From assembly GCA_025924715.1 (NCBI GenBank), contig JAICHV010000029.1:1-49845 (forward strand): DNA of 49,845 nt, read 5' to 3'. The notes beneath the pieces are model-generated. The model made no database searches and had not been told where the DNA came from. It saw only the letters and a program-made list of their open reading frames with translations. Positions 16,666-25,656 of this stretch are shown in pieces. The stretch comes from Alphaproteobacteria bacterium (GTDB lineage Bacteria > Pseudomonadota > Alphaproteobacteria > Micropepsales > Micropepsaceae). How positions within the stretch are numbered: position 1 is the first letter of the stretch; the number at the start of each line of letters is the position of its first letter. Position numbers and translations under genes: made by a program.

Positions 16666-17161
16666 GATTTGTCCAGCCTAGCGTCCGGAGCGGGCCTGCG
16701 GAAATGGCTTTGCGCAAGATGCAGGCCATGCTCGCGTTCCGCCGATTCCCGCAAAACCTTTGGCACGCAGGCCCTGCAACATTTCACTGCGTAAAGTACA
16801 GCTGCGTGGCCGTTGGGACACAAGATTACAAAACGGTTATGTTTTGATTTTGCGCCGCAAAGCGCCCGCGCTGCACCGCAGTAAAGCCAATGACGTTCTT
16901 GGGAACCATTTTCGAAAAGCCCGCCGATTGCATGCACTAGCCCCTGCCGACGCCCTGCCAACGGACGATGTGCAGTGCGGCACAAGCCGCCTGGCGAACA
17001 AACAGCATCCGCCACGCACACTTTGTCCGTAGACTGATGAATTCCTTCCCAAGGGTTGAGGGCTCTTGACGGCAAGAAGGTCCTGGAGGCCAGATAGCAT
17101 CGTCAACACTTCGTGTTGTTGCGGTGGAGCTTCTCAACATTTCACACTCTTAGGGGGACTT
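16666..17161. promoter_or_regulatory. Divergent regulatory region between the oxygenase operon and a TonB receptor
   Basis: These 496 bases contain no convincing gene. Visible elements are the inverted repeat CAAAAC-GGTTAT-GTTTTG in a locally AT-rich spot (16829-16846), the hairpin CAACAC-TTC-GTGTTG (17104-17118) in the likely receptor leader, and the 11-base direct repeat CAACATTTCAC at 16777-16787 and 17135-17145, one copy near each divergent gene. The receptor ribosome site GGGGGA ends three bases before its ATG. Confidence 0.5.
16829..16846. promoter_or_regulatory. Candidate operator (CAAAAC inverted repeat)
   Basis: CAAAAC and GTTTTG are separated by six bases in the middle of a divergent promoter region, a normal place and shape for a dimeric regulator site. 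No regulator gene is adjacent, so the binding protein is unknown. Confidence 0.3.
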
Positions 17162-20100
17162 ATGGAAAGCCTTGGCAAGAAACTTATGCTGGGCGGCTCG
17201 ATGGCCGCGATGGTTGCAGCCATTACCGCAAGCGCCAGCGCGCAGAACGCAGCCACGACGGAAACCGTGGAAGTTTCCGCATCCCGAATTCAGATCCAAG
17301 GTTATACCGCCCCTACCCCCGTGACCGTGATCGGCATCCAGCAATTGCAGCGCGATGCCAAAGTGGATATCGGCGATGCCATCCGCGAGCTGCCGGCTGT
17401 GGGCTCTGGTGACTCGCCGGGCAACGGCTCCCATGCCGGTAACGCATCGCAAGGCGATTCCGGCATCGACACCGTCGATCTGCGCCGCCTTGGCGTAGTG
17501 CGAACTCTCGTCTTGTTCGACGGCCAGCGCGTCGTCACCTCCAACCCCAATGGCGGCGGCCCGCCCGCGATCGGCGGCGTCGATCTTTCCACTATCCCAA
17601 GCGGCATCGTCGAGCGTATCGATGTGGTGACGGGCGGCGCTTCCGCGTCCTGGGGCTCGGACGCCGTGGCCGGCGTGGTCAATCTGATCATCAACAAGCA
17701 CTATAGCGGCTTCAAGGCGACTGCGACAGTCGGCAACGATTCGCACAACGATCATTTCAGCACCAAAGTGGAAGCGGTGTTCGGCACCGATATTTTCGGG
17801 GGCCGCGGTCATACCGAGTTCGCGGCGAACTACACCATGAGCCCCGATGCGGTGTTCAACTGGAACCGCAGTTGGTACGACCGCGACCAGCGGGCGCTCT
17901 ATTCCTGCGCCGTGGTCAATGGCGGTCCGGCGACCGAGCTGTGCCACACGCCCAGCGGTGTCTATACCAACTCCTTCACCAATGGCGGGTTGATCACCGC
18001 CAGCGCCGCCGGCAGCGGGGTCGCCAGCCCGGCGGCCGCCAACGCACTTAAGGGCGTGCAGTTCGTGGGGCCCAATGCCCAGGCGGTGCCGTTCATTTAC
18101 GGCGTCAACAATATCACGCCCGGCACCAATGCGGCCGGCAGCAACTGCTATAACTGTTCGGCCAATCCCAACAGCGACGTCGCCAATCCGCCGCTCACGG
18201 CCGTGCCCTATCACAACTATAATCTGTTCAGTTACTCCAACTTCAAAATTAACTCGGACATCTCCGCGTCTGTGATGCTGAATTATGGCTGGAATGCGGA
18301 GCAGAACCTGGCCAATAATGGCCGGCAGAGCCAAGTGACCGTCAAAGCGGACAACGCCTTCATTCCGGCGTCGATCCAGCAGCAGATGACCGCCGGCGGC
18401 ATTCCCAGCTTCTCGCTGGGCACCGCGGCCATCGAAAATCTTCAAAACATCCACGATGTCACGGTATTCAATTGGTCCAAGTCCATTGCGCAGAATTACG
18501 TCCAGAGCTATCGCCAATTGATGCGCGGCGTCTTCACCCTGAACGGCGGCTACAGCCTCATGGGGGAGGACTGGTCCTGGGAAGCCTATGCCCAGAATAG
18601 CACGGTGCGCGAGCGGCAATGGGCCCGTTACAACACCATGAACACCAACTTCAACAACGCGGTGGACGCGGTGGTGGTGCAGGCGACCGGGCCGGATTCG
18701 CTGGGCGGCGGCAATGCGACGACGGCGGCCACGATCCGCACGTTACTGACCAATGCCGGCGTGCCGATCCCCGCGGTGGGCAGCATTGCCTGCCGTTCGA
18801 CCTTGACGCAGACCTTGTATGGCGTCACCACCAATAGTGTCGGCTATCAGGTGCTGCAGCCTGGCGGTTATCAGCCCGGCTGCGTCCCGCTGAACCTGTT
18901 CGGCGACGGCAACACAACCCAGGCCGCGCTCAATTACATCGCGCCGGGGCGGATAAACGACGCGATCGCGGACCAATTCCTTTCCATCCTGAACCAATCG
19001 GTGTTCTCGATCTCGACGCAGGGAACGCTGCCTTGGGGCTTTGCCGCCGGCAAACCCGCGGTCGTGGTAGGCTTTGAAAACCGTCTGGAACAGCAGCGCA
19101 ATGTGCGCGATCCGCTGGAACTGGGCGCGTCGGGCGTTTTCGAATCGGGCAATTTCTCCGAATACCACGGTGCGTATAATGTGCAGGAGGGTTTCCTGGA
19201 ACTTGACGTTCCGGTCCTGAAGAACCAATTCGTCGACGATCTGGATTTCACCGCCGCGGGCCGCATCACCTCATATTCCACCAGCGGAACGGTGGAGACT
19301 TGGAAGATCGGCGCTACCAGCCAGGTCGATGAGGACTTCAAGCTTCGCGCCACCCTGTCGTCGGACATTCGCGCGCCGGGCGTCGCGGAATTGTTCTCCC
19401 CCATCCTGGTCAGCACCCAGACGCAGTCCTATCCGCCGGGCGGCTCTTCCTTCTCTGTGAAACAGCTCCAGGCGGGTAATCCGCTGCTGGTTCCCGAGCA
19501 GGCCACCACGGTGTCGGGCGGCGTTGTCCTGACGCCGCATTGGATTGAAAACCTGTCCGCCTCCTTCGACTGGTACTCGATCACCCTGCATCACGGGATT
19601 TTCTCGTTCTCGTCCGGCCAGATCTTCAACCAATGCGCCAGCTTGAAGAATCCGGTCTTCTGCCAGTTTGTCTTTTTCGGCAAAGGCTGGCCGGGCAACA
19701 ACCAAGCCCCGGTGGCCTCGGAAGTGGACGGCAACGGCAATGCGCCCACGGCCCTGCTCGGCGGCCTGACCTTCTCCGCCGACAAGGAAGGTGCCTTCAA
19801 TGCCTATTACCAGGGGCCGGTCAACGCCAACCGGGAGTCCGTCTCGGGTCTCGACTTCGAGATCGATTACCACCACGACCTGTTTGACGGCACCTTGAGC
19901 TGGCATGTCGTGGGCAACTATACCGATGAAAAGACCCGGACCTCGCTGGGCTTGACGGTGGACGGCGCCGGCTCGGTCAGCGGCGATGGTGCGCTTAATC
20001 CGCTCTCCGGCTTCACCCAGCCGAAATTGCGCACCAATGTTACGGCAACCTATGATGAGGGGCCCTGGTCGCTTACCGCGGGGGCTCGTTTGATCGGTTC

Positions 20101-20359
20101 GGCCCGGCTGACCAACGCCCTGACCCAGAGCCAGACAGTCTATACCAGCATCGACGACAACTCCGTGCCGATGGTGGTCTATGGCGACTTGCGAGCCTCT
20201 TATCGCTGGAGCGACCGGATCCAGTTCTTCACCGCTATCGACAATGCCTTCGACGCGCCGCCGCCGAACACACCCAGCATCGGAGGGCCCGGCACAAGCT
20301 GCATCATCTATGACTGTATCGGGCGCGCTTATCGCGTTGGCGTGCGGTTCAACGACTAA
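17162..20359 (+). CDS. TonB-dependent receptor, paralogue of the one at 9257-12463
   Basis: A 1065-residue outer-membrane receptor. The ATG follows GGGGGA closely; upstream in-frame codons read Cys-rich non-family sequence. The signal peptide ends near residue 30 (ASAQN). ETVEVSASRI is again the TonB-box-like segment. The plug has APTPVTVIGIQQLQRDA, IGDAIRELPAVG, LRRLGVVRTLVLFDGQRVV and VTGGASASWGSDAVAGVVNL, nearly the same wording as the receptor across the oxygenase operon. The barrel ends YRVGVRFND, an unusual polar end where Phe is expected. A strong terminator follows 25 bases after the stop. The pair of paralogues on both sides of one operon suggests related ligands. Confidence 0.94.
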   Translation: MESLGKKLMLGGSMAAMVAAITASASAQNAATTETVEVSASRIQIQGYTAPTPVTVIGIQQLQRDAKVDIGDAIRELPAVGSGDSPGNGSHAGNASQGDSGIDTVDLRRLGVVRTLVLFDGQRVVTSNPNGGGPPAIGGVDLSTIPSGIVERIDVVTGGASASWGSDAVAGVVNLIINKHYSGFKATATVGNDSHNDHFSTKVEAVFGTDIFGGRGHTEFAANYTMSPDAVFNWNRSWYDRDQRALYSCAVVNGGPATELCHTPSGVYTNSFTNGGLITASAAGSGVASPAAANALKGVQFVGPNAQAVPFIYGVNNITPGTNAAGSNCYNCSANPNSDVANPPLTAVPYHNYNLFSYSNFKINSDISASVMLNYGWNAEQNLANNGRQSQVTVKADNAFIPASIQQQMTAGGIPSFSLGTAAIENLQNIHDVTVFNWSKSIAQNYVQSYRQLMRGVFTLNGGYSLMGEDWSWEAYAQNSTVRERQWARYNTMNTNFNNAVDAVVVQATGPDSLGGGNATTAATIRTLLTNAGVPIPAVGSIACRSTLTQTLYGVTTNSVGYQVLQPGGYQPGCVPLNLFGDGNTTQAALNYIAPGRINDAIADQFLSILNQSVFSISTQGTLPWGFAAGKPAVVVGFENRLEQQRNVRDPLELGASGVFESGNFSEYHGAYNVQEGFLELDVPVLKNQFVDDLDFTAAGRITSYSTSGTVETWKIGATSQVDEDFKLRATLSSDIRAPGVAELFSPILVSTQTQSYPPGGSSFSVKQLQAGNPLLVPEQATTVSGGVVLTPHWIENLSASFDWYSITLHHGIFSFSSGQIFNQCASLKNPVFCQFVFFGKGWPGNNQAPVASEVDGNGNAPTALLGGLTFSADKEGAFNAYYQGPVNANRESVSGLDFEIDYHHDLFDGTLSWHVVGNYTDEKTRTSLGLTVDGAGSVSGDGALNPLSGFTQPKLRTNVTATYDEGPWSLTAGARLIGSARLTNALTQSQTVYTSIDDNSVPMVVYGDLRASYRWSDRIQFFTAIDNAFDAPPPNTPSIGGPGTSCIIYDCIGRAYRVGVRFND

Positions 20360-20384
20360 AGGACGACCGCGCCTCACGAAACGC

Positions 20385-20418
20385 AAAGGCCGGGTGGCAG
20401 CACCCGGCCTTTTTTTTT
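20385..20418 (+). terminator. Intrinsic terminator after the TonB receptor
   Basis: AAAGGCCGGGTG pairs with CACCCGGCCTTT around the loop GCAG and runs straight into nine T's. It lies 25 bases after the receptor stop and before the convergent dehydrogenase gene. The leading A-run gives a shorter T-run on the other strand, so it may act weakly in both directions. Confidence 0.95.
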
Positions 20419-20430
20419 GCGCCCGTCAGC

Positions 20431-21300
20431 TCAATCGCCGGCCGGGTGGCGCAGCGGTTCTATGATGGCGGCGATATCCTTGTCGGCATATCCCGCCTTT
20501 ACGGCCTCCAGGAAGCGCTTTCGGGCCGCGGCCGCCGTCTCCAGCGTCAGCCCGAGCTTGGCCGCCTCGCGCCCGGCATAATCCAGATCCTTGGCCATCA
20601 GGCCGGGGAAAAAATTGGCGGTGTAATCACCCGCCGCGATACGGCCCGCCACTGCCTTCACCAGCGGACTGCCCGGCGCGCCGCCCAGCAGAACCGCGCG
20701 GGTTTTTTCGCCGTCCAGACCGCTTTTTTCCGCCATCGCCAAGCCTTCCGCTAACGCCGCGACCTGCACCCCGCAGAGGAAATTGTTGACCAGTTTCATG
20801 AGGACGCCGGAGCCCACGCCGCCCATGTGGATGGTCTCACTTCCCATCGCGCCCAGGACCGGCCCCGCCTTGAGCAGATCGCTTGGACTGCCTCCCGCCA
20901 GGAAGCGCAAGGTTCCTTCCTGGGCCTGCAGCTTGCTGCCGGTGACCGGGGCATCGATGAAACCCACCCCCACCTTGCCGGCGGCGGCGGCCAGCTCCCG
21001 CACCCAGGAAGGCGATAGCGTGCCGCATTCAATAATGATTGCGCCGGGGCGGGCCGCGCCGAGGGCCCCGCCATCCGAGAGCCAGACTCCGCGCGAGGCA
21101 TCATCGTCCGACAGCATGGCGATGATGATATCGGCATCCCTGGCCGCCTCGGCCGGCGTGACGGCAATGCGGGCCTTTGCGGCGAAGGGGGCCGCCTTGT
21201 CCGGGCTGCGGTTATAGACCGCCACCTCGAACCCTTTGGCGACCAGATTATGCGCCATGCCGGCGCCCATGATGCCCAGACCCAATACCGAAACCCGCAT
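20431..21300 (-). CDS. NAD(P)-dependent beta-hydroxyacid dehydrogenase (GarR/6-phosphogluconate dehydrogenase-like)
   Basis: A 289-residue oxidoreductase. The N-terminal Rossmann fold shows GLGIMGAGMAHNL (residues 7-19). The substrate site has FIDAPVTGSKLQAQEG, and the catalytic Lys is 169 with Asn 173 (GVLMKLVNNFL). The family includes tartronate-semialdehyde reductase and 3-hydroxyisobutyrate dehydrogenase. As the last gene of an operon with an acid-sugar dehydratase and a hexuronate-type transporter, a role in reducing a semialdehyde or oxidising a sugar-acid fragment is likely. That role is inferred from context. AGGA precedes the ATG by 8 bases, and only 12 bases separate it from the dehydratase gene. 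Confidence 0.9.
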   Translation of the reverse strand: MRVSVLGLGIMGAGMAHNLVAKGFEVAVYNRSPDKAAPFAAKARIAVTPAEAARDADIIIAMLSDDDASRGVWLSDGGALGAARPGAIIIECGTLSPSWVRELAAAAGKVGVGFIDAPVTGSKLQAQEGTLRFLAGGSPSDLLKAGPVLGAMGSETIHMGGVGSGVLMKLVNNFLCGVQVAALAEGLAMAEKSGLDGEKTRAVLLGGAPGSPLVKAVAGRIAAGDYTANFFPGLMAKDLDYAGREAAKLGLTLETAAAARKRFLEAVKAGYADKDIAAIIEPLRHPAGD

Positions 21301-21312
21301 GATAGTGATCCT

Positions 21313-22491
21313 TTAGTCCGTTACTTTGAAACGCGACAATGCCGCTTCGTCGATCTGAAGCCCCAGGCCGGGCACATCGTCGGAAAGCTCGACATAGCCG
21401 TCCCGGGCCACTGGTTCTCCCTTGAAAATATACCAGAACAATTCGTTGCCCACCTCGACATCGACTTTGGGGAAATATTCCGCGATGGGAGAATTCAGGC
21501 TGGCCATCACGACATGATAATTGTGCATCTGGCCGGCATGCGGCACGACGGGAATGCTATAGGCTTCGGCCAGCGCCTGGATTTTGCGCGCCGCGGTCAG
21601 GCCGCCGACGCGGTTGGTGTCGAACTGGATGTAATCCAGCGCCTTGGCCTCGATCAGCTGGCGGAAACCATAAAGCGTGAATTCATGCTCGCCCGCCGCG
21701 ATGGGCGTGCGGCCGAAACGGCGCAGCTCGCCATAGCCATGGATATCGTCCGGTATGATCGCCTCTTCCAGCCAGCGCAGGTTGAACGGTTCCAGCAGCC
21801 GCATCATGCGTTTGGCATAATCCAGCGACCATCCCATATAGGCGTCGGCCATCACGTCGATGCCGTCTCCCACCGTTTCGCGCACCGTCCGCACCAAGGC
21901 GATATTGCGCTGCATGCCTTCGGCGCCGTCCACCGGACCCCAGCCGAAGCGCAGCTTCATGGCCTTGAAGCCCTCGGCCTTGTAGCGGGCCGCTTCGGAC
22001 GCCAAGTCCTGTAGCGGGATGGAATAAAGCCGGCTGGCATAGACTGGAATGCGCGGCCGGGTGCGTCCCCCCATCAGGCGGAAGACCGGCTGCTTTGCCG
22101 CTTTGCCCATCAGATCCCACAAAGCGATGTCGATGGCGCTGATCGCCACCAAGGCGATGCCCTTGCGCCCGAACGCTAGGGTGTGCCGGTACATATGCTG
22201 CCAGATGAATTCGGCGTCCCAAGGATCCATGCCCAGGATCAGCGGCGCCAATTGCTGGTCGATCAGGGCCTTGGTGACGAGCGGCGAAAGCGCGGCATTG
22301 CCGATACCGACCAATCCGGCATCGGTGAAGACTTCCACGATCAGCCAGCCATGGAAAGTGAAGGTGCCCATGGTCTGCGGCTTCAACATCGGAGAAACCA
22401 GATCCATCGGATTGGTGCAAAAATGCGCCGGCAGTGGCTGGGTCTTGCCTTCCCATTGCACCACGCGCGTGCGGATTTCGGTAATCTTCAA
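21313..22491 (-). CDS. Enolase-superfamily acid-sugar dehydratase, L-rhamnonate dehydratase-like
   Basis: A 392-residue mandelate-racemase-like enzyme that would dehydrate an aldonic acid to a 2-keto-3-deoxy acid. Catalytic Lys 179-x-Arg 181 (MKLRFGWGP), metal ligands Asp 216, Glu 242 and Glu 268 (GEHE), and His 318 (VPHAG) are in place. GRKGIALVAISAIDIALWDL, EAIIPDDIHGYGELRR and GEHEFTLYGFRQLIE resemble rhamnonate dehydratase wording. The start is TTG and overlaps the transporter stop as TTGA, a coupling arrangement. Substrate candidates are rhamnonate, lyxonate, mannonate or another aldonate. Its operon starts with an exported GH39, which would supply the sugar. Confidence 0.88.
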   Translation of the reverse strand: MKITEIRTRVVQWEGKTQPLPAHFCTNPMDLVSPMLKPQTMGTFTFHGWLIVEVFTDAGLVGIGNAALSPLVTKALIDQQLAPLILGMDPWDAEFIWQHMYRHTLAFGRKGIALVAISAIDIALWDLMGKAAKQPVFRLMGGRTRPRIPVYASRLYSIPLQDLASEAARYKAEGFKAMKLRFGWGPVDGAEGMQRNIALVRTVRETVGDGIDVMADAYMGWSLDYAKRMMRLLEPFNLRWLEEAIIPDDIHGYGELRRFGRTPIAAGEHEFTLYGFRQLIEAKALDYIQFDTNRVGGLTAARKIQALAEAYSIPVVPHAGQMHNYHVVMASLNSPIAEYFPKVDVEVGNELFWYIFKGEPVARDGYVELSDDVPGLGLQIDEAALSRFKVTD

Positions 22492-23747
22492 GCGGGTTTC
22501 TCCAGAAAAGTGATCAGTTCGATTTTCGGCACGGCAAGGCAGATAAGGACAAAAGCAATGACATGCAGAGAGGCGGCGACGGCCAGAATGGGCGAATAGG
22601 TATAGCCGTGATCCAGCATCCAGCCGGCGAATTGCTGGAAAACCACGCCGCCAAAGGCCCCGCCCATCCCGACCAGCCCTGCGAACTTACCCAGCGCCCG
22701 GCGTGGCACCAGATCGGTGGGCAGGATCATCACCAGCGTCGACCAGCTTTGCTGGCCGAAAAAAGCCAGCGAAAATAACAGCAGGACAAGGGGAACGCTG
22801 TTGCTATGCGGCACCAGCATTACCCAGGGCATCAGCGCGGCGCTGGCGCCTAGGGCGAATTTGCGCGCGCCGTTCACGCTGGCGCCGCGCCGAAGCAGAT
22901 AGCTTGAAAGGCCGCCGCCGATGATGCAGCCGACGCCCGATGCCGCATAGGGAATCCAGCCGACACTGCCGGCCCGGGCGATATCGAAATGCAGCGCGTC
23001 GAAAAGATATTTCGGCAACCAGAACAGATAAAAATACCAGGCGGCATCGCTGAGAAATTTGGCGCTGGCGACACCCAGAATTTGCCGCCGGCCCAGAAGC
23101 ATCGGCACGGTAATCACCGGCCCAGGCTCGGTCTCGCGGTCCTGGCCGGCGCTTTCCCGTGGCGTGCGATAAATCGCCCACCAGGCGGCCACCCAGATCA
23201 AACCCAAAAGTCCGGTGAGGAAAAAGACCCAGCGCCAGGACGCAAATCCAAGCCAAGTGCCGTGAAGCAGGACCCAGGCAATCAAAGGGCCCGCCACGAC
23301 CGCGCCCACCGCGGTGCCGCCATTGATGATGCCCATGGCTGTCGCGCGGTCCTTGACGGCAAACCATTCCGCCACGGCGCGGGTGGCGGCGGGAAAGCCG
23401 CCGCCCTCACCAAAGCCCAGCGCCAGCCGGCTTGCCGCCAGGGCCCAGACATTGCGGGCCAGGCCATGGCTGGCACAAGCCAGCGACCAGAACCCCATGA
23501 CCAGGAAAAAGCCTTTGCGGGTCCCGATACGATCCAGCAGCCAGCCGCCGCCCAGATACATAAGTCCATAGGTGATCAGGAAGGCGGAATTGAGCGTCGC
23601 CAATAGCTGGTTGGAAAACGGAATGTCCGCCTGGATGGCCTTGACGGCCCAAGGCAGGGTCTGGCGGTCCAGATAAGAAATCGCGATCGCGGCGCTCACC
23701 AGAAATGCGATGCCCCAAACCAAGGAGGCGCGGCGCTGCGTCGTCAT
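22488..23747 (-). CDS. MFS transporter of the anion:cation symporter (hexuronate/galactarate) type
   Basis: A 419-residue inner-membrane carrier with about 12 hydrophobic segments. The family motif between segments 2 and 3 (GGWLLDRIGTRKGF) and the ACS-type SRLALGFGEGGGFPAA, AISYLDRQTLPW and RATAMGIINGGTAVG are visible. Such carriers bring in hexuronates, aldonates or tartrate with protons. The ATG chosen overlaps the GH39 stop as ATGA; longer in-frame starts read antisense-like sequence from the GH39 gene. The adjoining dehydratase and dehydrogenase suggest the carrier imports the acid sugar released or formed in the periplasm. Confidence 0.92.
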   Translation of the reverse strand: MTTQRRASLVWGIAFLVSAAIAISYLDRQTLPWAVKAIQADIPFSNQLLATLNSAFLITYGLMYLGGGWLLDRIGTRKGFFLVMGFWSLACASHGLARNVWALAASRLALGFGEGGGFPAATRAVAEWFAVKDRATAMGIINGGTAVGAVVAGPLIAWVLLHGTWLGFASWRWVFFLTGLLGLIWVAAWWAIYRTPRESAGQDRETEPGPVITVPMLLGRRQILGVASAKFLSDAAWYFYLFWLPKYLFDALHFDIARAGSVGWIPYAASGVGCIIGGGLSSYLLRRGASVNGARKFALGASAALMPWVMLVPHSNSVPLVLLLFSLAFFGQQSWSTLVMILPTDLVPRRALGKFAGLVGMGGAFGGVVFQQFAGWMLDHGYTYSPILAVAASLHVIAFVLICLAVPKIELITFLEKPA

Positions 23748-25474
23748 CGTGCCGTCCCCCCCGCGCGCGCCACTTCGATCAGCACCACGCCTTGACGCGG
23801 CAATGTCACCTCCAAGCTCGCCTTGCCGCCGCGCACCGACAGGTCGGGCGCCGCTTGCGGCGTCAGGGCCGAGGCCGCTTCCAGCTGCTTGTACTGATTG
23901 GCATCGACCGCCAGGGGCGAACCCAACGCCTTCCAGGCGGTGAAAGCATTGGCGTTGGCGGGATCGACCCGCCACAACGTCACCTTGCGCGCGCCGTCAG
24001 CGCCCAGACCACTGATATCCAGATGGACCGCGGCATCGGGGCCCGGCACATCGTCGTCGTGATAATGCCAGGCCAGCACGGCCATACCGCCGTCCGCAGC
24101 ACGCGTGGCGATGGCGGAAACGTCCGGCGCGCCGCGCACGCCATCGGCCATGATCTTGTCCAGCGGTATTTCGGCGCTGCTGGTCGACGCCACTTGCACC
24201 GGACCCAGCCGGGCGAGCAGGCGGAACAGATTCATGATCGGCTGGTCGATCCCGTTGGTGGCCAATTGACGATAGCCGGGAAACCAGGGTTGGTTCTCGA
24301 AGGTGAAAGCCCATGTCAGCACACCTTGCAGATTAACCTGGCGCTTGCGCGCCAAAGCCCAGAGGCGGGCCAGCGTGGCCGCGGTGTAGCTGGAATACAT
24401 GGTCCCGTTGCGATAGGCGTTTTGCGGCCCGGGACAGGCGGCGCAGCCTTCCGGATCGCTTTCGCCGATCACGATCGGCTTGCTGGCCAGTTCCGGCACG
24501 GCGGCCACCCGCTCGAAGCCGTTATCCGCCGCCCTTAGATGCGTGGCGATGCCCATGCGGACATGGCCGTCGACAAAGACGGGGCTGCCCTTGGCATGAA
24601 AGGAAAGGAAATCCACCGGAGTTCCGATCTTGCCGGTGGCGTAGTTGCGGCCATGGGTGACATGGTCCAGGAATCCGCGCATCACCACCTGGAAGGATTC
24701 ATCCTTACCCGGCCGCGCCGAACCCGCGACATCGGGCCCGCCGACACGCGCCGTCGGAAGGGCGCGGCGTATGGCATCGACCGCATAGTCGTGCAGCTTG
24801 TAGAAGTCCTCCGGCGTGCCTTTCCAGTAATCCGGAATATTGGCTTCGTTCCAGATCTCGAAATACCATTTCTCGACCTCGGCGCGGCCATAGCGCTGCA
24901 CATTGTGCCGCGTCCATTGATAAACCAGTTCCGCCCATTTCTTGTAATCCTTGGGCGGATAGGCCCAGCCGGTGCTGATCAGGTTGTAAGCGAAACCGGG
25001 ACGCCAACTGTGCTGATAGGGCGTGCCGGGCGGCGCCGAGGACAGCGCCTCAGGCATGAAACCGACTTCCAGATAGGGATGGATGCCCTGGGCGCGGTAG
25101 GTATCGATGATGTGATCGACGATGGTCCAGTTATAGACCGGCTTGCCGTCCTTGCTTTCGGTATAGGCGTTGGTCGAGCCCCATTTGAAGGCCGGCGTGC
25201 CATCGCCCGTGGTGAGCAGATTATGGGCGCGGAAATAGACCTGGCCGGGCTTCAGCGCACCCAGATGTTCGATCAGTTTGCGGCCATCCTTCATGGTGGC
25301 GTAATTGGGCTCGTCCGCGCCGAAGAAGCGCCAAACCGGCGGCAGGTCGCCTACATTGCGCGACGCATCGACGGAGATGGTGACGGGAAAGGACGCCGGC
25401 TGGGGTTGCGCAGTGGCGGACACCGCCACCAGAGCGAGCGGCAGAACCAGAAGCGAACGCAACCTGTGATGCAT
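23744..25474 (-). CDS. Exported GH39 family glycoside hydrolase (beta-xylosidase/alpha-L-iduronidase family)
   Basis: A 576-residue exported hydrolase. The signal peptide ends near residue 23 (ATAQ). The TIM barrel has the GH39 acid/base Glu 210 (EIWNEANIPDYW) and the nucleophile Glu 338 (VIGESDPEG). The C-terminal beta-sandwich carries VTLWRVDPANANAF, typical of the family. GH39 covers beta-xylosidases, alpha-L-iduronidases and beta-1,2-arabinofuranosidase-like enzymes, so the exact bond is open. Two ATGs stand in a row after GGGGGAGAGG; the second is used here for spacing. It leads a four-gene operon in which transport and acid-sugar genes follow, favouring a uronic-acid-containing or acid-yielding substrate. 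Confidence 0.9.
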   Translation of the reverse strand: MHHRLRSLLVLPLALVAVSATAQPQPASFPVTISVDASRNVGDLPPVWRFFGADEPNYATMKDGRKLIEHLGALKPGQVYFRAHNLLTTGDGTPAFKWGSTNAYTESKDGKPVYNWTIVDHIIDTYRAQGIHPYLEVGFMPEALSSAPPGTPYQHSWRPGFAYNLISTGWAYPPKDYKKWAELVYQWTRHNVQRYGRAEVEKWYFEIWNEANIPDYWKGTPEDFYKLHDYAVDAIRRALPTARVGGPDVAGSARPGKDESFQVVMRGFLDHVTHGRNYATGKIGTPVDFLSFHAKGSPVFVDGHVRMGIATHLRAADNGFERVAAVPELASKPIVIGESDPEGCAACPGPQNAYRNGTMYSSYTAATLARLWALARKRQVNLQGVLTWAFTFENQPWFPGYRQLATNGIDQPIMNLFRLLARLGPVQVASTSSAEIPLDKIMADGVRGAPDVSAIATRAADGGMAVLAWHYHDDDVPGPDAAVHLDISGLGADGARKVTLWRVDPANANAFTAWKALGSPLAVDANQYKQLEAASALTPQAAPDLSVRGGKASLEVTLPRQGVVLIEVARAGGTAR

Positions 25475-25656
25475 CATCCTCTCCCCCATTGCGCCACTGT
25501 CATTTTGGCCGCGACTGTAGCCAGCCGCCGCCAGACAGGCAACGCGCCGTTGCACAGGTACGCAAGTCGAAGACGCTGCCCGCCAACATTGCCGCTCCCA
25601 GCAAAAACAAGCATGTTTGCTCCAGCAAAAATGGCGCGGCGGGCGGAAGACTTATT
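25475..25656. promoter_or_regulatory. Divergent promoter region between GH39 operon and cupin gene
   Basis: Two inverted repeats stand in this 182-base gap: GCAACG-CGC-CGTTGC (25539-25553), and AGCAAA...TTTGCT with a ten-base spacer (25600-25621). CCAGCAAAAA occurs twice (at about 25598 and 25622). These are possible operators; no regulator gene is adjacent. Confidence 0.35.

Noticed and set aside
16662..17075. Minus-strand frame in the oxygenase/receptor gap
   Set aside because: It covers a region with inverted repeats and promoter-like DNA, has no ribosome site, and its residues show no family pattern.
25600..25621. Claim that the AGCAAA...TTTGCT repeat is a LacI operator
   Set aside because: The spacer is ten bases and lacks the central CG typical of LacI sites; no LacI gene is near. 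It is listed only as an unassigned repeat.
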